DNA of 64,000 nt from Ogataea parapolymorpha DL-1 (lineage: Eukaryota; Ascomycota; Pichiomycetes; Pichiales; Pichiaceae). Positions 7,843 through 17,264 of the stretch are shown piece by piece. The stretch is from contig NC_027860.1 of NCBI RefSeq assembly GCF_000187245.1, forward strand, positions 744,001 through 808,000. The letters are read 5' to 3'. The translations under genes and the position numbers were made by a program. The first letter of the stretch is position 1; every line of letters starts with the position of its first letter. The notes below the pieces were generated by a model. The model saw nothing but the letters and a program-made list of their open reading frames with translations. It ran no database searches and was not told the origin of the DNA.

Positions 7843-7909
7843 GGTGTTGGATGAAGAAATATTTTCGTGAAAAATTATTTTAAAAGGGTGCGAGTGCAAA
7901 TATTGACAT

Positions 7910-7926
7910 CACGTGGAAGTCACGTG
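7910..7926. promoter_or_regulatory. Two CACGTG (Cbf1-type) elements upstream of RPS9
   Basis: CACGTG occurs at 7910-7915 and again at 7921-7926, one helical turn apart, and lies 68-84 bp upstream of the RPS9 ATG. RPL21 next door has the same element, so both ribosomal-protein genes here share it. Confidence 0.5.
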
Positions 7927-8044
7927 AATACCTCTGCACTTTCATAAAAGCTCCCCAGGCCCCCTGTTTCACTGCTTGCTCCCTACACTCGAATCCCTTG
8001 CAATCGCCACTTATCTATTCCACCTACATACGCATTGCCCTGGC

Positions 8045-9262
8045 CTAATTCGTTCTCTGTCTCTTGTTCGCCTGCTCCTCGCTCACGTCCGCGTGGTAGT
8101 CCCTGATAATGGAATCCACGTCCTCAATGTTGAGCGGCCTCACGTCTCCCATGAGCTTGATCTTGGTGGTGACCTCTTTAATCTGGTCGTCCGACAGTTT
8201 CAGGTTCAGCTGTTCCACACGGCTCTTGATCGCGTTCCATCCGGTCAGCCTGTTGGCGAAGTGGATGTATCTCGAGAGGCCGAAATCTTCAGGGTTTAAG
8301 ATCTCATAGGTGGATGGATTGGCCAAAATGGCCTTGGCGTGGATACCGGCCTTGTGGGTGAATGCGCAGAAACCGGTAATAGGATTGTTGAATGGAATAT
8401 TCACCTGCACAATATCTGCCACCAAGTTTTCAAGGTCTCTAATTTTTTTCAGCTGATACTTGGACTTGACGTAGTCTGGGTCGGCAACGATCATTCTGGC
8501 CATAAATCCACCTAGCGGCACAATTCCGTTTCTCTCTCCAATACCCAGCACACATGTGTCGATATACTTGGCTCCAGCCTCGAGAGCGGTGTAAGCGTTG
8601 GCGATGGCGCAACCGGTGTCGTTGTGGAAATGGGTCTCAATATCGCAAGAAACAACCGACTTGATCGTTCTAATAAGCTCGTAAACCTGTCTAGGATTGG
8701 CACCGCCAACAGTGTCGGCAATTCCGATTCTATTCACGCCGAGCTTGTCGACCGTGCTGTAAATATTGAGCAGATCCACAATGTCAGATCTAAACGAATC
8801 TTCGGTACTGAACCGCACCTCAACACCTTTGGACTTGACAAACTCAATCACCTCAATCGCGGACTTGGTGATGTACGACATGTCCTTACCGTGGGAATGC
8901 TGTCTCAAAAAGCTCGAAGTTCCAATGAAGATATTCACTCCGTCCACCCCGGTCTCCACGGCCACTTTTGCGTCGTGCATGTGGCATCTGATGTGCGTGA
9001 GAATCTTGGATGTCTTCAATCCGAGCTTGCAGATGGCCTCAACCTCCTCGCGCGCCTGCTCGGACGCCACAGGCGACGTCAGCTCGATGTAATCCACACC
9101 AAACTCGTCAAGTGCTTTGGCGATCTTTAATTTCATGTCTAGGGTGAAAAATGCGTTTGCAAACTGCTCTCCCTCTCTCAGGGTGCTATCGATGATCTGA
9201 AATTTGGACACATTCGAAAGATAATCGCTAGGATTGGGTCCGTACGGGTTAGTTTGTGTCAT
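8045..9262 (-). CDS. LYS20: Homocitrate synthase
   Basis: The 405-residue enzyme condenses acetyl-CoA with 2-oxoglutarate, the first committed step of the fungal alpha-aminoadipate pathway to lysine. The DRE-TIM (HMGL-like) barrel motif [10 protein letters not shown] is at residues 25-34, and ELTSPVAS follows. THFHND supplies the metal-binding HxH, and the second family motif region reads [30 protein letters not shown] is diagnostic of homocitrate synthase rather than isopropylmalate synthase. The C-terminus ends in a basic KRQRTN tail; S. cerevisiae Lys20 is known to be nuclear, so this tail may serve as a nuclear signal (inference). LYS20 and LYS21 cannot be told apart by sequence, so the symbol marks the family. 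Confidence 0.95.
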   Translation of the reverse strand: MTQTNPYGPNPSDYLSNVSKFQIIDSTLREGEQFANAFFTLDMKLKIAKALDEFGVDYIELTSPVASEQAREEVEAICKLGLKTSKILTHIRCHMHDAKVAVETGVDGVNIFIGTSSFLRQHSHGKDMSYITKSAIEVIEFVKSKGVEVRFSTEDSFRSDIVDLLNIYSTVDKLGVNRIGIADTVGGANPRQVYELIRTIKSVVSCDIETHFHNDTGCAIANAYTALEAGAKYIDTCVLGIGERNGIVPLGGFMARMIVADPDYVKSKYQLKKIRDLENLVADIVQVNIPFNNPITGFCAFTHKAGIHAKAILANPSTYEILNPEDFGLSRYIHFANRLTGWNAIKSRVEQLNLKLSDDQIKEVTTKIKLMGDVRPLNIEDVDSIIRDYHADVSEEQANKRQRTN

Positions 9263-9548
9263 GTTGATGGAGAAAAATGCGCAACGATAGCTGTTAAATC
9301 TAAAAATTTTTCACCGATATATGACTAAATCTGAGAAAATTGGTCATCAAGTGCGGAACCGGCGTAAGAAGATTTTTTGCGCGCACTAATATTTCCTATT
9401 TCTGCTGCAGGCAGACAACTTTATAGGCCCATTCTACCACAACCCGTTAGATTGTAGCACACGGTGTTGTCAGTGTGCACAGTCGAGATCCTCAGTGCAT
9501 TCTCAATATCTGGTATGTACCACTATGATAGTAAGCAGGACGTGAGTA

Positions 9549-9621
9549 AGTCGTTTGGTCTAGTGGTTACGACGTCCCCTTCACACGGGGAAGGTCACGA
9601 GTTCGAACCTCGTATCGACTA
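9549..9621 (+). tRNA. tRNA-Val (anticodon CAC)
   Basis: The 73-nt sequence folds as a cloverleaf: acceptor AGTCGTT/ATCGACT with one U-U mismatch at pair 6-67, anticodon stem TCCCC/GGGGA with loop TTCACAC (anticodon CAC), variable AGGTC, T-stem ACGAG/CTCGT with loop TTCGAAC, and discriminator A. A run of T at 9632-9638 can terminate RNA polymerase III. The anticodon arm matches S. cerevisiae tRNA-Val(CAC). Confidence 0.92.
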
Positions 9622-9680
9622 CATCGCCATATTTTTTTAAATATGTTTTTTTCGAAGCCATGGTAGCACGACAGGGTCCC

Positions 9681-9741
9681 ATCCTCTATTTATGTTTTTT
9701 ACACCACAGCGTCCAATCCGTCCAATCCTCTATTTATGTTT
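9681..9741. repeat. 17-bp direct repeat downstream of tRNA-Val
   Basis: ATCCTCTATTTATGTTT occurs at 9681-9697 and again, identical, at 9725-9741. The pair lies between the tRNA gene and the VPS3 stop codon, probably within the VPS3 3' UTR. No mobile-element ends were seen. Confidence 0.7.
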
Positions 9742-9759
9742 CTTGCACATATCGCGGTT

Positions 9760-12486
9760 CTAATCCTTTAATCCCTTTAGGTTGGTATATAAGGCGCGGC
9801 TAAGGTTTTTGCAGAGCGTTGTCTCGTCCACTTGGTCCTGAAAGCTGATCAGATTGCTTACCAAAAACGAGTCCAATCTACAGATAGGGAAAGTATCTGG
9901 GATCCTGTTCAGCAAACTGACAAATTTGTCCATTTTTGCTGCGATATTGGCCTCGTCGTCAACGTCCTGAAAGACGTTGTTATTGTTTAGGAATCGTTCT
10001 ATCAACTCCGGGCGCTCCAATTGCAAATACTTTTCGAATATTAGCATCTGCAAAGACTCTGTCTTGGAGATAGTCGACGACGTAGATGGCGGACTCTCGC
10101 TGCCGCTTGGTTGCAAGTCTGCTGGTAGTTTCAATGTCCGAGCAAAATTCTCACATGCTTCGTAATCCTCTAGTTTCAGAAAAACTGCCACCACTTTTTC
10201 ATGCTGTGCCTGTTTGTAGTATATGGCTGCCTCCAAAAGGGAATAAAGGCCTTTGTGTGCCCCCACTATTTCAAGACACTGCTCAGCTACATTTTTGCGA
10301 TCCAGTATCGACATGGTGTCTTTGCTTATTTGCAGCAAATAGCGGTAAATTTGATCGTGCAATTCAATAGCTTGAGAATGCTCCCTAGCGGACTCCAGCT
10401 CCAAGAACTCATAAAATTGAAGTTTTGGAAGTGGTAATGATGTGTATTTTTCGACAATCTGCTGCATACCGCCCATCTCTATAAGCTCCCTAAGCAGTGA
10501 TAAAATTAAGTCTCCCATAAATTGTTTTTCTCCCTTGACTGTCACCATATAATGCAAATACGTTCTTCTGTGCTGTTTTGACAACATTTGCAAAATCTTG
10601 ACGTCCTTGAAATTATGGTCTTTCAGCTCAGGGTGCATAAACAGTTGAAGTCCATATTCGGGGTATTTCTCGAGCAGCCAGTTGCCATGCATTTCAACCA
10701 ATGGCTCGTCGCAAGTGAGCAAATACTGAACCATATAATTCAAAGGGTCACTTTCCTGAAACTTGGGGTCTGTAAGTTCCCCTTGTAGTAGCTTTCTCCA
10801 GTAATAGAGCGTCTGGCTTTTGTCTCCCAGCTTTTCATAGAATTTTGCAAGATAGTAGTAATTTTTCGTCTCAAGTAGCATCTCGATAATTTCGTTCTTA
10901 CTGTACTTGATGTTATTCAATTGTGCCAGAAATTCAGGCGATTCCAAATTCAGTCTGGCCAGGTTGAGTTCGATGGTTTTCAAAAGATCGCGGTCTTTTG
11001 CCTCTAAAATACAAGTGGACAAATATAGTTGCAGAAAATCCCTAGCTCGAGCGCTGGCGCTGTATTTGTTTCTAATGTCTTCTAGCTCGTCAGCCAGTCC
11101 TCTAAAAATCCAAACCGAGCCAAAGATTTCGTCTTTAGGGACACCCAACGCATACAGCAGCAGACGCGGATCGAGATGGTCAACGTTGCTAGCCCACAGA
11201 TCATAGCACTGGTCAAAAATTTCATATTTGAGGCCGAGAAGAGCCAACAGATGGAGAATAAACAGTTTCTCGACCTCGTTGCAAACGTCTGGATTTCTGT
11301 ATTCGTCCAGTATCTCGTCAAATATTTCTAAACAATTGTCCTTGTTAGCGTTGTGGTACACCTGCAATAGACGCAGAGGCTTGGCTTGAAGCTTAATTAG
11401 TCGGATATTTTTCCCATCTCTATCGTATACTAAAATGCTCGACATGGTGCCGTAGTGCTGATCAGATTCCTCTGCAATTTTCTGGACCTCTTCTGCGGTG
11501 GACTGATATATTATTGGCGTCCGTTCCAGTAGTGACTTGAGACCATCGTCATCGGATTTGAAGAGATGACTAACATTTGTGACCCCAACTTCAGCTTCAA
11601 AGTCGAGCGTCTGCACAAGCTGTTGATCGTGAAGCGAGTATATTTTGAGCGACTTGCCAAATGCGCCAATCAGGTACGGATAGTCGACCTCCAGAGAGCT
11701 GGGGTAATCTGGCCAGGTAAAAGTGCCTCTGGAAATCTCCCCAGAGAAATTGACCACCATTCCCATTGAAGGGCCATCAGAGGACCCACAGGCCATCAGA
11801 AACTCGTTCGTTCCTAGGGCCGATATCTGTGGATGGGACTCTTGTGAGGGGAAAAGCGGGATTTTTTGTCCTTGAAACAAATCAATTAAATCGTAGCTCG
11901 TCTGTGAGCCAACTGCAACATAGTTGGACCGCCTGACACCACGCAGAGTACCTGGGTAACTGAAATCTTTCGACAGCTTGATGCTGTCGTCAAATATACG
12001 AACCAATCGGATGCTCTTGCTGGTAAAAACCGTAACGTCAGTATACACATGCCAGTCTATATTGCTCACGCTTCCAATGTAATTTTCTTCTTTGGCGTCC
12101 AGTTTCCTGTCGTCCAAATCTATGCACACGTCATTGACATCCTTGATTTTTCCTATGTTTGCTGGGGACAATTCAGGAAGAATGTACGCTTGGATAGTTC
12201 CTCCACTCAGTACGAGCACCTTCGCTACCTGTGGGAGAAGCAGAATTTTATCTATGGGCTTGTTCTTACTGCTGAATTGCTGTCGTGAAACGGCCATGTA
12301 TCCTGTCTCGTCATCGATCCAAAACATGTGGATCATTTCTCCAAGACTCGTCCCAACATACAAATTGAGATCGTACGTCTCAATCGCAGATATCTGGGCA
12401 GGCTCCGGCGCAGTGTCCTCATTGGTCAACGGTACATCATGTACTATATCCGTTAATGAATACGGTGAAGACGGCGGCGTTGTCAT
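9760..12486 (-). CDS. VPS3: CORVET tethering complex subunit, Vps3/TGFBRAP1 type
   Basis: The 908-residue protein begins with a CNH-type beta-propeller domain (about 20-320) with the segments NLYVGTSLGEMIHMFW, VLVLSGGTIQAY and EFLMACGSSDGPSMGMVVNF, then LEVDYPYLIGAFG. The remainder is alpha-solenoid with clathrin-repeat-like helices and Vps39-type C-terminal regions. Vps3 provides the Rab5-binding end of CORVET, which tethers early endosomes; its paralogue Vps39/Vam6 does the same for Rab7 in HOPS. The fragment around residues 230-280 matches Vps3/TGFBRAP1 better than Vps39, but the two families are related, so an assignment to Vps39 is possible. S. cerevisiae Vps3 has 1011 residues. Confidence 0.75.
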   Translation of the reverse strand: MTTPPSSPYSLTDIVHDVPLTNEDTAPEPAQISAIETYDLNLYVGTSLGEMIHMFWIDDETGYMAVSRQQFSSKNKPIDKILLLPQVAKVLVLSGGTIQAYILPELSPANIGKIKDVNDVCIDLDDRKLDAKEENYIGSVSNIDWHVYTDVTVFTSKSIRLVRIFDDSIKLSKDFSYPGTLRGVRRSNYVAVGSQTSYDLIDLFQGQKIPLFPSQESHPQISALGTNEFLMACGSSDGPSMGMVVNFSGEISRGTFTWPDYPSSLEVDYPYLIGAFGKSLKIYSLHDQQLVQTLDFEAEVGVTNVSHLFKSDDDGLKSLLERTPIIYQSTAEEVQKIAEESDQHYGTMSSILVYDRDGKNIRLIKLQAKPLRLLQVYHNANKDNCLEIFDEILDEYRNPDVCNEVEKLFILHLLALLGLKYEIFDQCYDLWASNVDHLDPRLLLYALGVPKDEIFGSVWIFRGLADELEDIRNKYSASARARDFLQLYLSTCILEAKDRDLLKTIELNLARLNLESPEFLAQLNNIKYSKNEIIEMLLETKNYYYLAKFYEKLGDKSQTLYYWRKLLQGELTDPKFQESDPLNYMVQYLLTCDEPLVEMHGNWLLEKYPEYGLQLFMHPELKDHNFKDVKILQMLSKQHRRTYLHYMVTVKGEKQFMGDLILSLLRELIEMGGMQQIVEKYTSLPLPKLQFYEFLELESAREHSQAIELHDQIYRYLLQISKDTMSILDRKNVAEQCLEIVGAHKGLYSLLEAAIYYKQAQHEKVVAVFLKLEDYEACENFARTLKLPADLQPSGSESPPSTSSTISKTESLQMLIFEKYLQLERPELIERFLNNNNVFQDVDDEANIAAKMDKFVSLLNRIPDTFPICRLDSFLVSNLISFQDQVDETTLCKNLSRALYTNLKGLKD

Positions 12487-12568
12487 TCAATGGCTCGCAA
12501 GAATTGTGCATGTAATTGCAAATAGCGATAAATTAGTAAATTATATATTTTATTTTTCAATTTATTAT

Positions 12569-13963
12569 TTATCCAAAGAGCTTGAGGTCGGACTTCAGTA
12601 TAGCCTCTCCCTCCTCAGGCTCAACTTTCTCGGCCTCTTCTCCCATGTCTATTTTTCTACCCAGCAACGATGCGAAGAACTCATCGATCTGGTCATCATT
12701 CCATGTCCACTCGCTCCTCTTTGGAACTTCAAACTGTTGCAACGGTTCCTGCACAGTGTATTTCAGTTTGCGGCCTTTCGTAGCCTTGCGGTCGTAATTC
12801 TTGTGTATTCTGTTCGAGCTCATCGTCACAATCGCAGCAGACGAGGCCGCTTTGTCAGAAATCTTCTTATCCACCATGTCGTTCAGCAGGACTCTGTAGA
12901 AATCGTCGTCGTCGAATAAAATTGGCTCTTGGTCCTTTTCCATTCCTAATGGAGTTACACCACGCCGGTTCAGCTTCGTTCTCTTCACCAATCTCTCCAT
13001 GTCCTGAAGATTGTTTTGGACTTGAGAATATGCGTCTTGGTTGATGGTTTGGAATTTGCCGGACTGAAGAGCAGATGAGCCAGACGCAGCTTGCACTTTC
13101 GCAGACCACTTCACCAACACGTTCTTTTTGAAAGGTTCCAACACAGAATCGAATTCGTTGGTCTCTTCGTATAGAGAGGCCAGTGATCTCTTTTTGGTGC
13201 TGGTGGCGGGAGCTTCAATTTTGTCTTTAGCATATAATTTTCTGCGCACGCTAATTGTCTTCTCTAAAAGCTCAAGCACCTTTTCCTGCACTTTATCAAC
13301 ATCTTTCTTTTCCTTCTTGGATAGCGAATCGTATATTTCTGTGTTCAGTGGTAGTTGGTTGGCAGACACAATGGCCTTTTGTAATTTTATTCGACTGTCT
13401 AAGATCAGATCGAATATTCGATGCTGACTCAAAATAGCGTATCCCTTGATAGCGTCGCTCTTGGCGGTGGCAGATAGCCTCGAAATTATTTGCTTTTTCT
13501 CTTCGGCCAGCAGCTGTGATATCCTCTCTCGTTTGTATGAATCAGCCACCGACGATGCATCTGAATCGTTGTTTCCGCTTTCCTGGTCGCTCTTGTCATC
13601 CTCGCTCACCTCGCTTTCCTCGCTTTCTTCGCTTCCCTCGCTGTCTTCTTCAATCTCACTATCAGTCACGTCTGCTAGAATATCTGAATCGTTGGACTCT
13701 GCCTCCTCAGACTCACTGCCCTCACTTCTCGCCTCATCTTTATCGTACAGATCACCGCGGCTCACCTTCTTTCCCTTGTAATTCTCGCCCAGTTCCACTC
13801 CCCTTAACCTGCTGCGGTTCTGAACGTAGTGTTCACGGGAAACCTCGTCATCGCTTCCTTCCGACGAACTGTCTGGCTCGTTTTCAATATCCACATCCTT
13901 GAATACAGGCTTCGAAAGCTCCTTGGCAATTTCCTCGGCCACTGTCCTACTCTTTCTAGCCAT
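12569..13963 (-). CDS. BFR2: SSU processome factor Bfr2 (AATF/Che-1 family)
   Basis: The frame is open to a TTG at 13993, but the first ATG at 13963 gives the expected MARKSRTVAEEIAKEL start and 464 residues. A long acidic Ser/Asp/Glu region covers about residues 30-150. The AATF core follows (QHRIFDLILDSRIKLQKAI). The C-terminal TRAUB domain has FDDDDFYRVLLNDMVDKK and then the family motif NRIHKNYDRKATKGRKLKY. Bfr2 works with Enp2 in early 18S rRNA processing in the nucleolus. It lies between LTV1, also a 40S assembly factor, and VPS3, all on the same strand, with 75 bp between its start and the LTV1 stop. Confidence 0.93.
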   Translation of the reverse strand: MARKSRTVAEEIAKELSKPVFKDVDIENEPDSSSEGSDDEVSREHYVQNRSRLRGVELGENYKGKKVSRGDLYDKDEARSEGSESEEAESNDSDILADVTDSEIEEDSEGSEESEESEVSEDDKSDQESGNNDSDASSVADSYKRERISQLLAEEKKQIISRLSATAKSDAIKGYAILSQHRIFDLILDSRIKLQKAIVSANQLPLNTEIYDSLSKKEKKDVDKVQEKVLELLEKTISVRRKLYAKDKIEAPATSTKKRSLASLYEETNEFDSVLEPFKKNVLVKWSAKVQAASGSSALQSGKFQTINQDAYSQVQNNLQDMERLVKRTKLNRRGVTPLGMEKDQEPILFDDDDFYRVLLNDMVDKKISDKAASSAAIVTMSSNRIHKNYDRKATKGRKLKYTVQEPLQQFEVPKRSEWTWNDDQIDEFFASLLGRKIDMGEEAEKVEPEEGEAILKSDLKLFG

Positions 13964-14038
13964 GTCTAACACTAAAATATTTTTTTTAGACAATAATTAA
14001 ATTTTTTTTCCCAAGATCTTCGCACGACCTTCCCCAGA

Positions 14039-15268
14039 TTACATACGCAGCTTCTTCATATCATCAGCCAAACCTTTGAACGTAGACACGTCGCCCCCGT
14101 TGCTTGCCTTCTTGCGGCGAAGAGCAAGCTTGCTCCGAGACACACTGTCGGCGGCACGCTGTATTTTCTCGAGTTCTCTATCCTTTTTCACGATCTTCCT
14201 GCCACCCTTTTCCAATGTGTAATTATCCAGGAAATCGTCCACCAACGCAGCCAGATCTTGACGCTCGTTCTCAAATGCAAATGGCTCGTACTCTTCTTCC
14301 TCCTCCTGTTCGTACCGCTCCTTCATCACGTCGAATTTGTCATCAATAATGGTCATCTGCTCTGTCCGGCACAGAGCAGATGACGACATGGAATACGACG
14401 AGGTATCGGTCTTGGCACCTTTACGACGTCTTTCTTTCTTCTTTGAGCTCTTGCTCTTCATTGCTGTGGCGCCAAGATCAGGCAGACTGCCGACTTCGTC
14501 TTCGTCCTCGTCTTCGTCGTCAAATTCGTCTTCACTGTCCCAATCGTTGGCCACTTTGCTGCGACTCTGCTCTTTCTTGAACCGACTGAAATCTTTTTCC
14601 CAGTCGAAGTTTCCTCCCTCGTCGTTGGAGTCGTAGTCGCCGTACTCGTCCTCATAATTGTCCATATCCCATTCGTCATACTCCTCGTACTCCGAATCCT
14701 TCACAACTTCAGGCTTTCCACCCAGGAGCGTGCCAAAAACGTCCACGTTATCCTCGTCCTGATCGGGATCTATATACGCCTCGTCTTCTAAAGCCTCCAG
14801 CACTTCTCGCAGATCAGGATTCATGTCAGGCTTGAAACCAGCGATATCGTCCTGGATGTTCTGCTGACGCTGGTAATCATATTTGACTGTCTCTTTGGAC
14901 GGCAGAAGCTCCGTGGGCAGCTCCACCTTCTTTGGTTTGTCCTCTCTAGCTATGAATATACCCGTTTTGTCCTCACCGATAGGCTTCAGATGCTGCATAT
15001 AATCGTACTGAGAGTCATCGTATGTGATTCCATACAGGGCTGCTTCTCCCTCATTTTTTCTGATGTCTCCCTGGGCAATTTTCAAATCCAGCTCTTTTTG
15101 GAGGTCCTGCTTCGTCTCCAGTCGCTCTCGGGCATTTCTCTTTCTCTTCTCAATCGGCACAAGCACACGTTCCCCGGCCTCTTCGTTGTAGTAAAGCGGA
15201 TCCTCGTGCGCACGGTGCAAGAGCGCATAGCTCTGCGCCGTCTTTTTATCTATCCACTTCTTAGACAT
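14039..15268 (-). CDS. LTV1: 40S ribosome biogenesis and export factor Ltv1
   Basis: The 409-residue protein opens with the conserved Ltv1 signature SKKWIDKKTAQSYALLHRAH, then DPLYYNEEAGERVLVPI. It is very acidic in the middle (about 190-270) and ends in a basic helical region that includes SRSKLALRRKKA. YDDSQYDYMQHLKPIGE is another family block, and FALE-type sequence EYEPFAFENERQDLAALVDDFLDNY near residue 330 is typical. Ltv1 rides on pre-40S particles, holds uS3 and is released by casein-kinase phosphorylation. Together with the adjacent BFR2 this makes two small-subunit assembly genes side by side. It diverges from APC11 with 113 bp between start codons. Confidence 0.95.
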   Translation of the reverse strand: MSKKWIDKKTAQSYALLHRAHEDPLYYNEEAGERVLVPIEKRKRNARERLETKQDLQKELDLKIAQGDIRKNEGEAALYGITYDDSQYDYMQHLKPIGEDKTGIFIAREDKPKKVELPTELLPSKETVKYDYQRQQNIQDDIAGFKPDMNPDLREVLEALEDEAYIDPDQDEDNVDVFGTLLGGKPEVVKDSEYEEYDEWDMDNYEDEYGDYDSNDEGGNFDWEKDFSRFKKEQSRSKVANDWDSEDEFDDEDEDEDEVGSLPDLGATAMKSKSSKKKERRRKGAKTDTSSYSMSSSALCRTEQMTIIDDKFDVMKERYEQEEEEEYEPFAFENERQDLAALVDDFLDNYTLEKGGRKIVKKDRELEKIQRAADSVSRSKLALRRKKASNGGDVSTFKGLADDMKKLRM

Positions 15269-15381
15269 GTTGAAAAAAGAATAAATTGGAGTGATAAATT
15301 TTTTTACGCCGCACAGCGACTCGGAGACGCGACGTTTATTTATTTTATCTGATCTTGAATAAAACAGTTCCCAAGTAGAAC

Positions 15382-15814
15382 ATGCAAATAAAACTCAATA
15401 GCTGCTACGCAATCTATTCGTGGCATTGGGATATTCCCGAGGACGAGGTGTGTGGTATCTGCCGTGTATCCTTTGATGGGACGTGCACAACCTGCAAATA
15501 CCCGGGAGATGAGTGCCCACTAGGTAAGTACAAAAGCCCCTTTACTTCGCTAACACACAGTCATTGGAGAATGTCAGCATGCTTTCCACATGCATTGCAT
15601 CTGGAAGTGGTTGGAGACAGAGACCGCCAAAGGACTGTGTCCAATGTGCAGACAGCCGTTCACCATGGACAAGGACAAGGACGTCAATAAGGGCGTCAAT
15701 TTGCCGGAAACCAGCCGGTTTGCCACAGCAACAAACGAAGAATTCCTCGCAGATATGCTGGAACCGCAGACCACAGACGCGATGTCTGTTCAGGATCTTT
15801 CTGGAGGAGACTAG
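15382..15814 (+). CDS. APC11: Anaphase-promoting complex RING subunit, one 37-nt intron
   Basis: Exon 1 is 15382-15523 and exon 2 is 15561-15814; the spliced product has 131 residues. It has the Apc11 RING-H2 arrangement: CGICRVSFDGTC, CKYPGDECP, then across the splice junction the VIGECQHAFHMHCIWKWL segment, and GLCPMCRQPF. Apc11 is the catalytic RING subunit that, with Apc2, recruits E2 enzymes to the APC/C ubiquitin ligase. The N-terminal half (CYAIYSWHWDIPEDE) matches the family, and the frame closes only when the intron is removed. The C-terminal tail after residue 90 is shorter and unlike S. cerevisiae (165 residues). Confidence 0.95.
15524..15560 (+). other. APC11 intron (37 nt)
   Basis: GTAAGTAC begins and CGCTAACACACAG ends this 37-nt segment. 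Removal joins CPL to VIGECQHAFH and completes the RING, so it must be spliced. It is far shorter than the shortest S. cerevisiae introns (about 50 nt). Confidence 0.95.
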
Positions 15815-15896
15815 ACGACTGGTGTTTTGATGCGGATCTGAATCTAATTCGGTGCACGGATGTGGCATAGATTTTTCCAAATCTCTTTTTTCCACT

Positions 15897-17216
15897 ATGA
15901 CTGATCAGAAGAAGTTCACTATTGTGGTGAAGGTGGGGTCCTCGTCGATCGTCGACGAAGTGACCCACGAGCCACGGATTGCCAATGTGTCGATGATTGT
16001 GGAGACGCTGGTCGCCCTTAGACGACAGGGCCATCGTATCGTGCTGGTTTCTTCCGGGGCCATCGCTATAGGACTACATCGCATGGGCGTCGACAAGAAG
16101 CCAAAGCGTCTGTCTGCCGTGCAAGCGCTTGCCGCATTGGGACAGGGGAAGCTTCAATCCTTGTGGGACAGCATGTTCAGTTACCGCAATCAAAAGACTG
16201 CTCAGATCTTGCTCACCCGGAACGACATCACGGATTTTTCCCAATTTAGAAACGCTGAGAATACCTTGATCGAGCTGCTGGACATGGGCGTTGTCCCCAT
16301 TGTCAACGAGAATGATACAGTTTCTACGCAGGAGATCAAATTCGGTGATAACGATACGCTTTCTGCCATCACTGCTGGAATGTGCAACGCGGACTTCCTT
16401 TTCCTGCTCACCGACGTCGACTGTCTCTACACAGAAAATCCGCGTCTGAACCCGAACGCAAAACCGGTCGTTTTGGTGAAGAACATGAACAGCCTGGAAG
16501 TGAATACTAAATCGTCGGGATCGAGCATTGGCACTGGAGGAATGGAAACCAAGCTGATTGCCGCTGATTTGGCCACCAACGCCGGTGTCACCACTGTTAT
16601 TTGCAATTCGCAGCGGCCACATGACATGATCCGGATCGCCCACTATATCTGTGAAATGGACGCTCACATCAGAGAGTCTGCGGAGATCCTTTCTGCAGAG
16701 TCGCACGAGCAGTTCCAGATCACGAATGCTGCCGAGTTTTCCCAGTTGCAACACCAGAAAATTCCGCTGCACACGCGATTCATTGGCCAACCAAGAAATG
16801 CCGTCAAAAACAAGGAGTTCTGGCTATTGCACGGTCTCAAGCCCGCCGGTGCTCTGATCATTGATCCCGGCTGCTACGAGGCTATAACTCGTCGAAACCG
16901 GGCCGGACTGCTACCTGTGGGGGTCATTGGTGTTGAAGGGGAGTTTGGACAGCTTGAATGTGTGGATATCAGAGTAGGAATCAAAGACAGCGCGACCGGC
17001 AAGTGGGACAGGTCCAAGAGCACCGTTAGCGTGGGACGCGGACGTTGCAACTACTCGTCGTACGAAATTGACAAAATCAAGGGCCTGCATACGCACGAGA
17101 TCCCGTCGGCCATTGAGTACTTTGATTCTGAATACGTGGTCCACCGCCACAACCTGGCCTTCCCGCTCCACAAGAACTCGGAACTTGAGCTGCTTATGCG
17201 ACAGTCGAGCATTTAG
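15897..17216 (+). CDS. PRO1: Glutamate 5-kinase
   Basis: The frame extends upstream from a GTG, but the first ATG (15897) gives MTDQKKFTIVVKVGSSS and 439 residues, close to S. cerevisiae Pro1 (428). The enzyme phosphorylates glutamate, the first step of proline synthesis in the cytosol. The amino-acid-kinase fold covers about residues 8-260 with KVGSSSIVDE, LVSSGAIAIGL, VPIVNENDTV and the GTGGMETKLIAADLA motif. A C-terminal PUA domain (about 320-430) is present (GALIIDPGCYEAI, SLLPVGV-like GLLPVGVIGVEGEF). PRO1 and the following transporter are tandem with 48 bp between stop and start. Confidence 0.95.
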   Translation: MTDQKKFTIVVKVGSSSIVDEVTHEPRIANVSMIVETLVALRRQGHRIVLVSSGAIAIGLHRMGVDKKPKRLSAVQALAALGQGKLQSLWDSMFSYRNQKTAQILLTRNDITDFSQFRNAENTLIELLDMGVVPIVNENDTVSTQEIKFGDNDTLSAITAGMCNADFLFLLTDVDCLYTENPRLNPNAKPVVLVKNMNSLEVNTKSSGSSIGTGGMETKLIAADLATNAGVTTVICNSQRPHDMIRIAHYICEMDAHIRESAEILSAESHEQFQITNAAEFSQLQHQKIPLHTRFIGQPRNAVKNKEFWLLHGLKPAGALIIDPGCYEAITRRNRAGLLPVGVIGVEGEFGQLECVDIRVGIKDSATGKWDRSKSTVSVGRGRCNYSSYEIDKIKGLHTHEIPSAIEYFDSEYVVHRHNLAFPLHKNSELELLMRQSSI

Positions 17217-17264
17217 CACAGCCGTACAAAATTTTTTTGAGGAAAACTAATCTCATCATCCATC

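Noticed and set aside
9263..9548. Solo LTR upstream of tRNA-Val
   Set aside because: I looked for TG...CA ends and flanking duplications and found none.
16074..16790. 238-codon frame opposite PRO1
   Set aside because: PRO1 is conserved along its whole length; this is a shadow.
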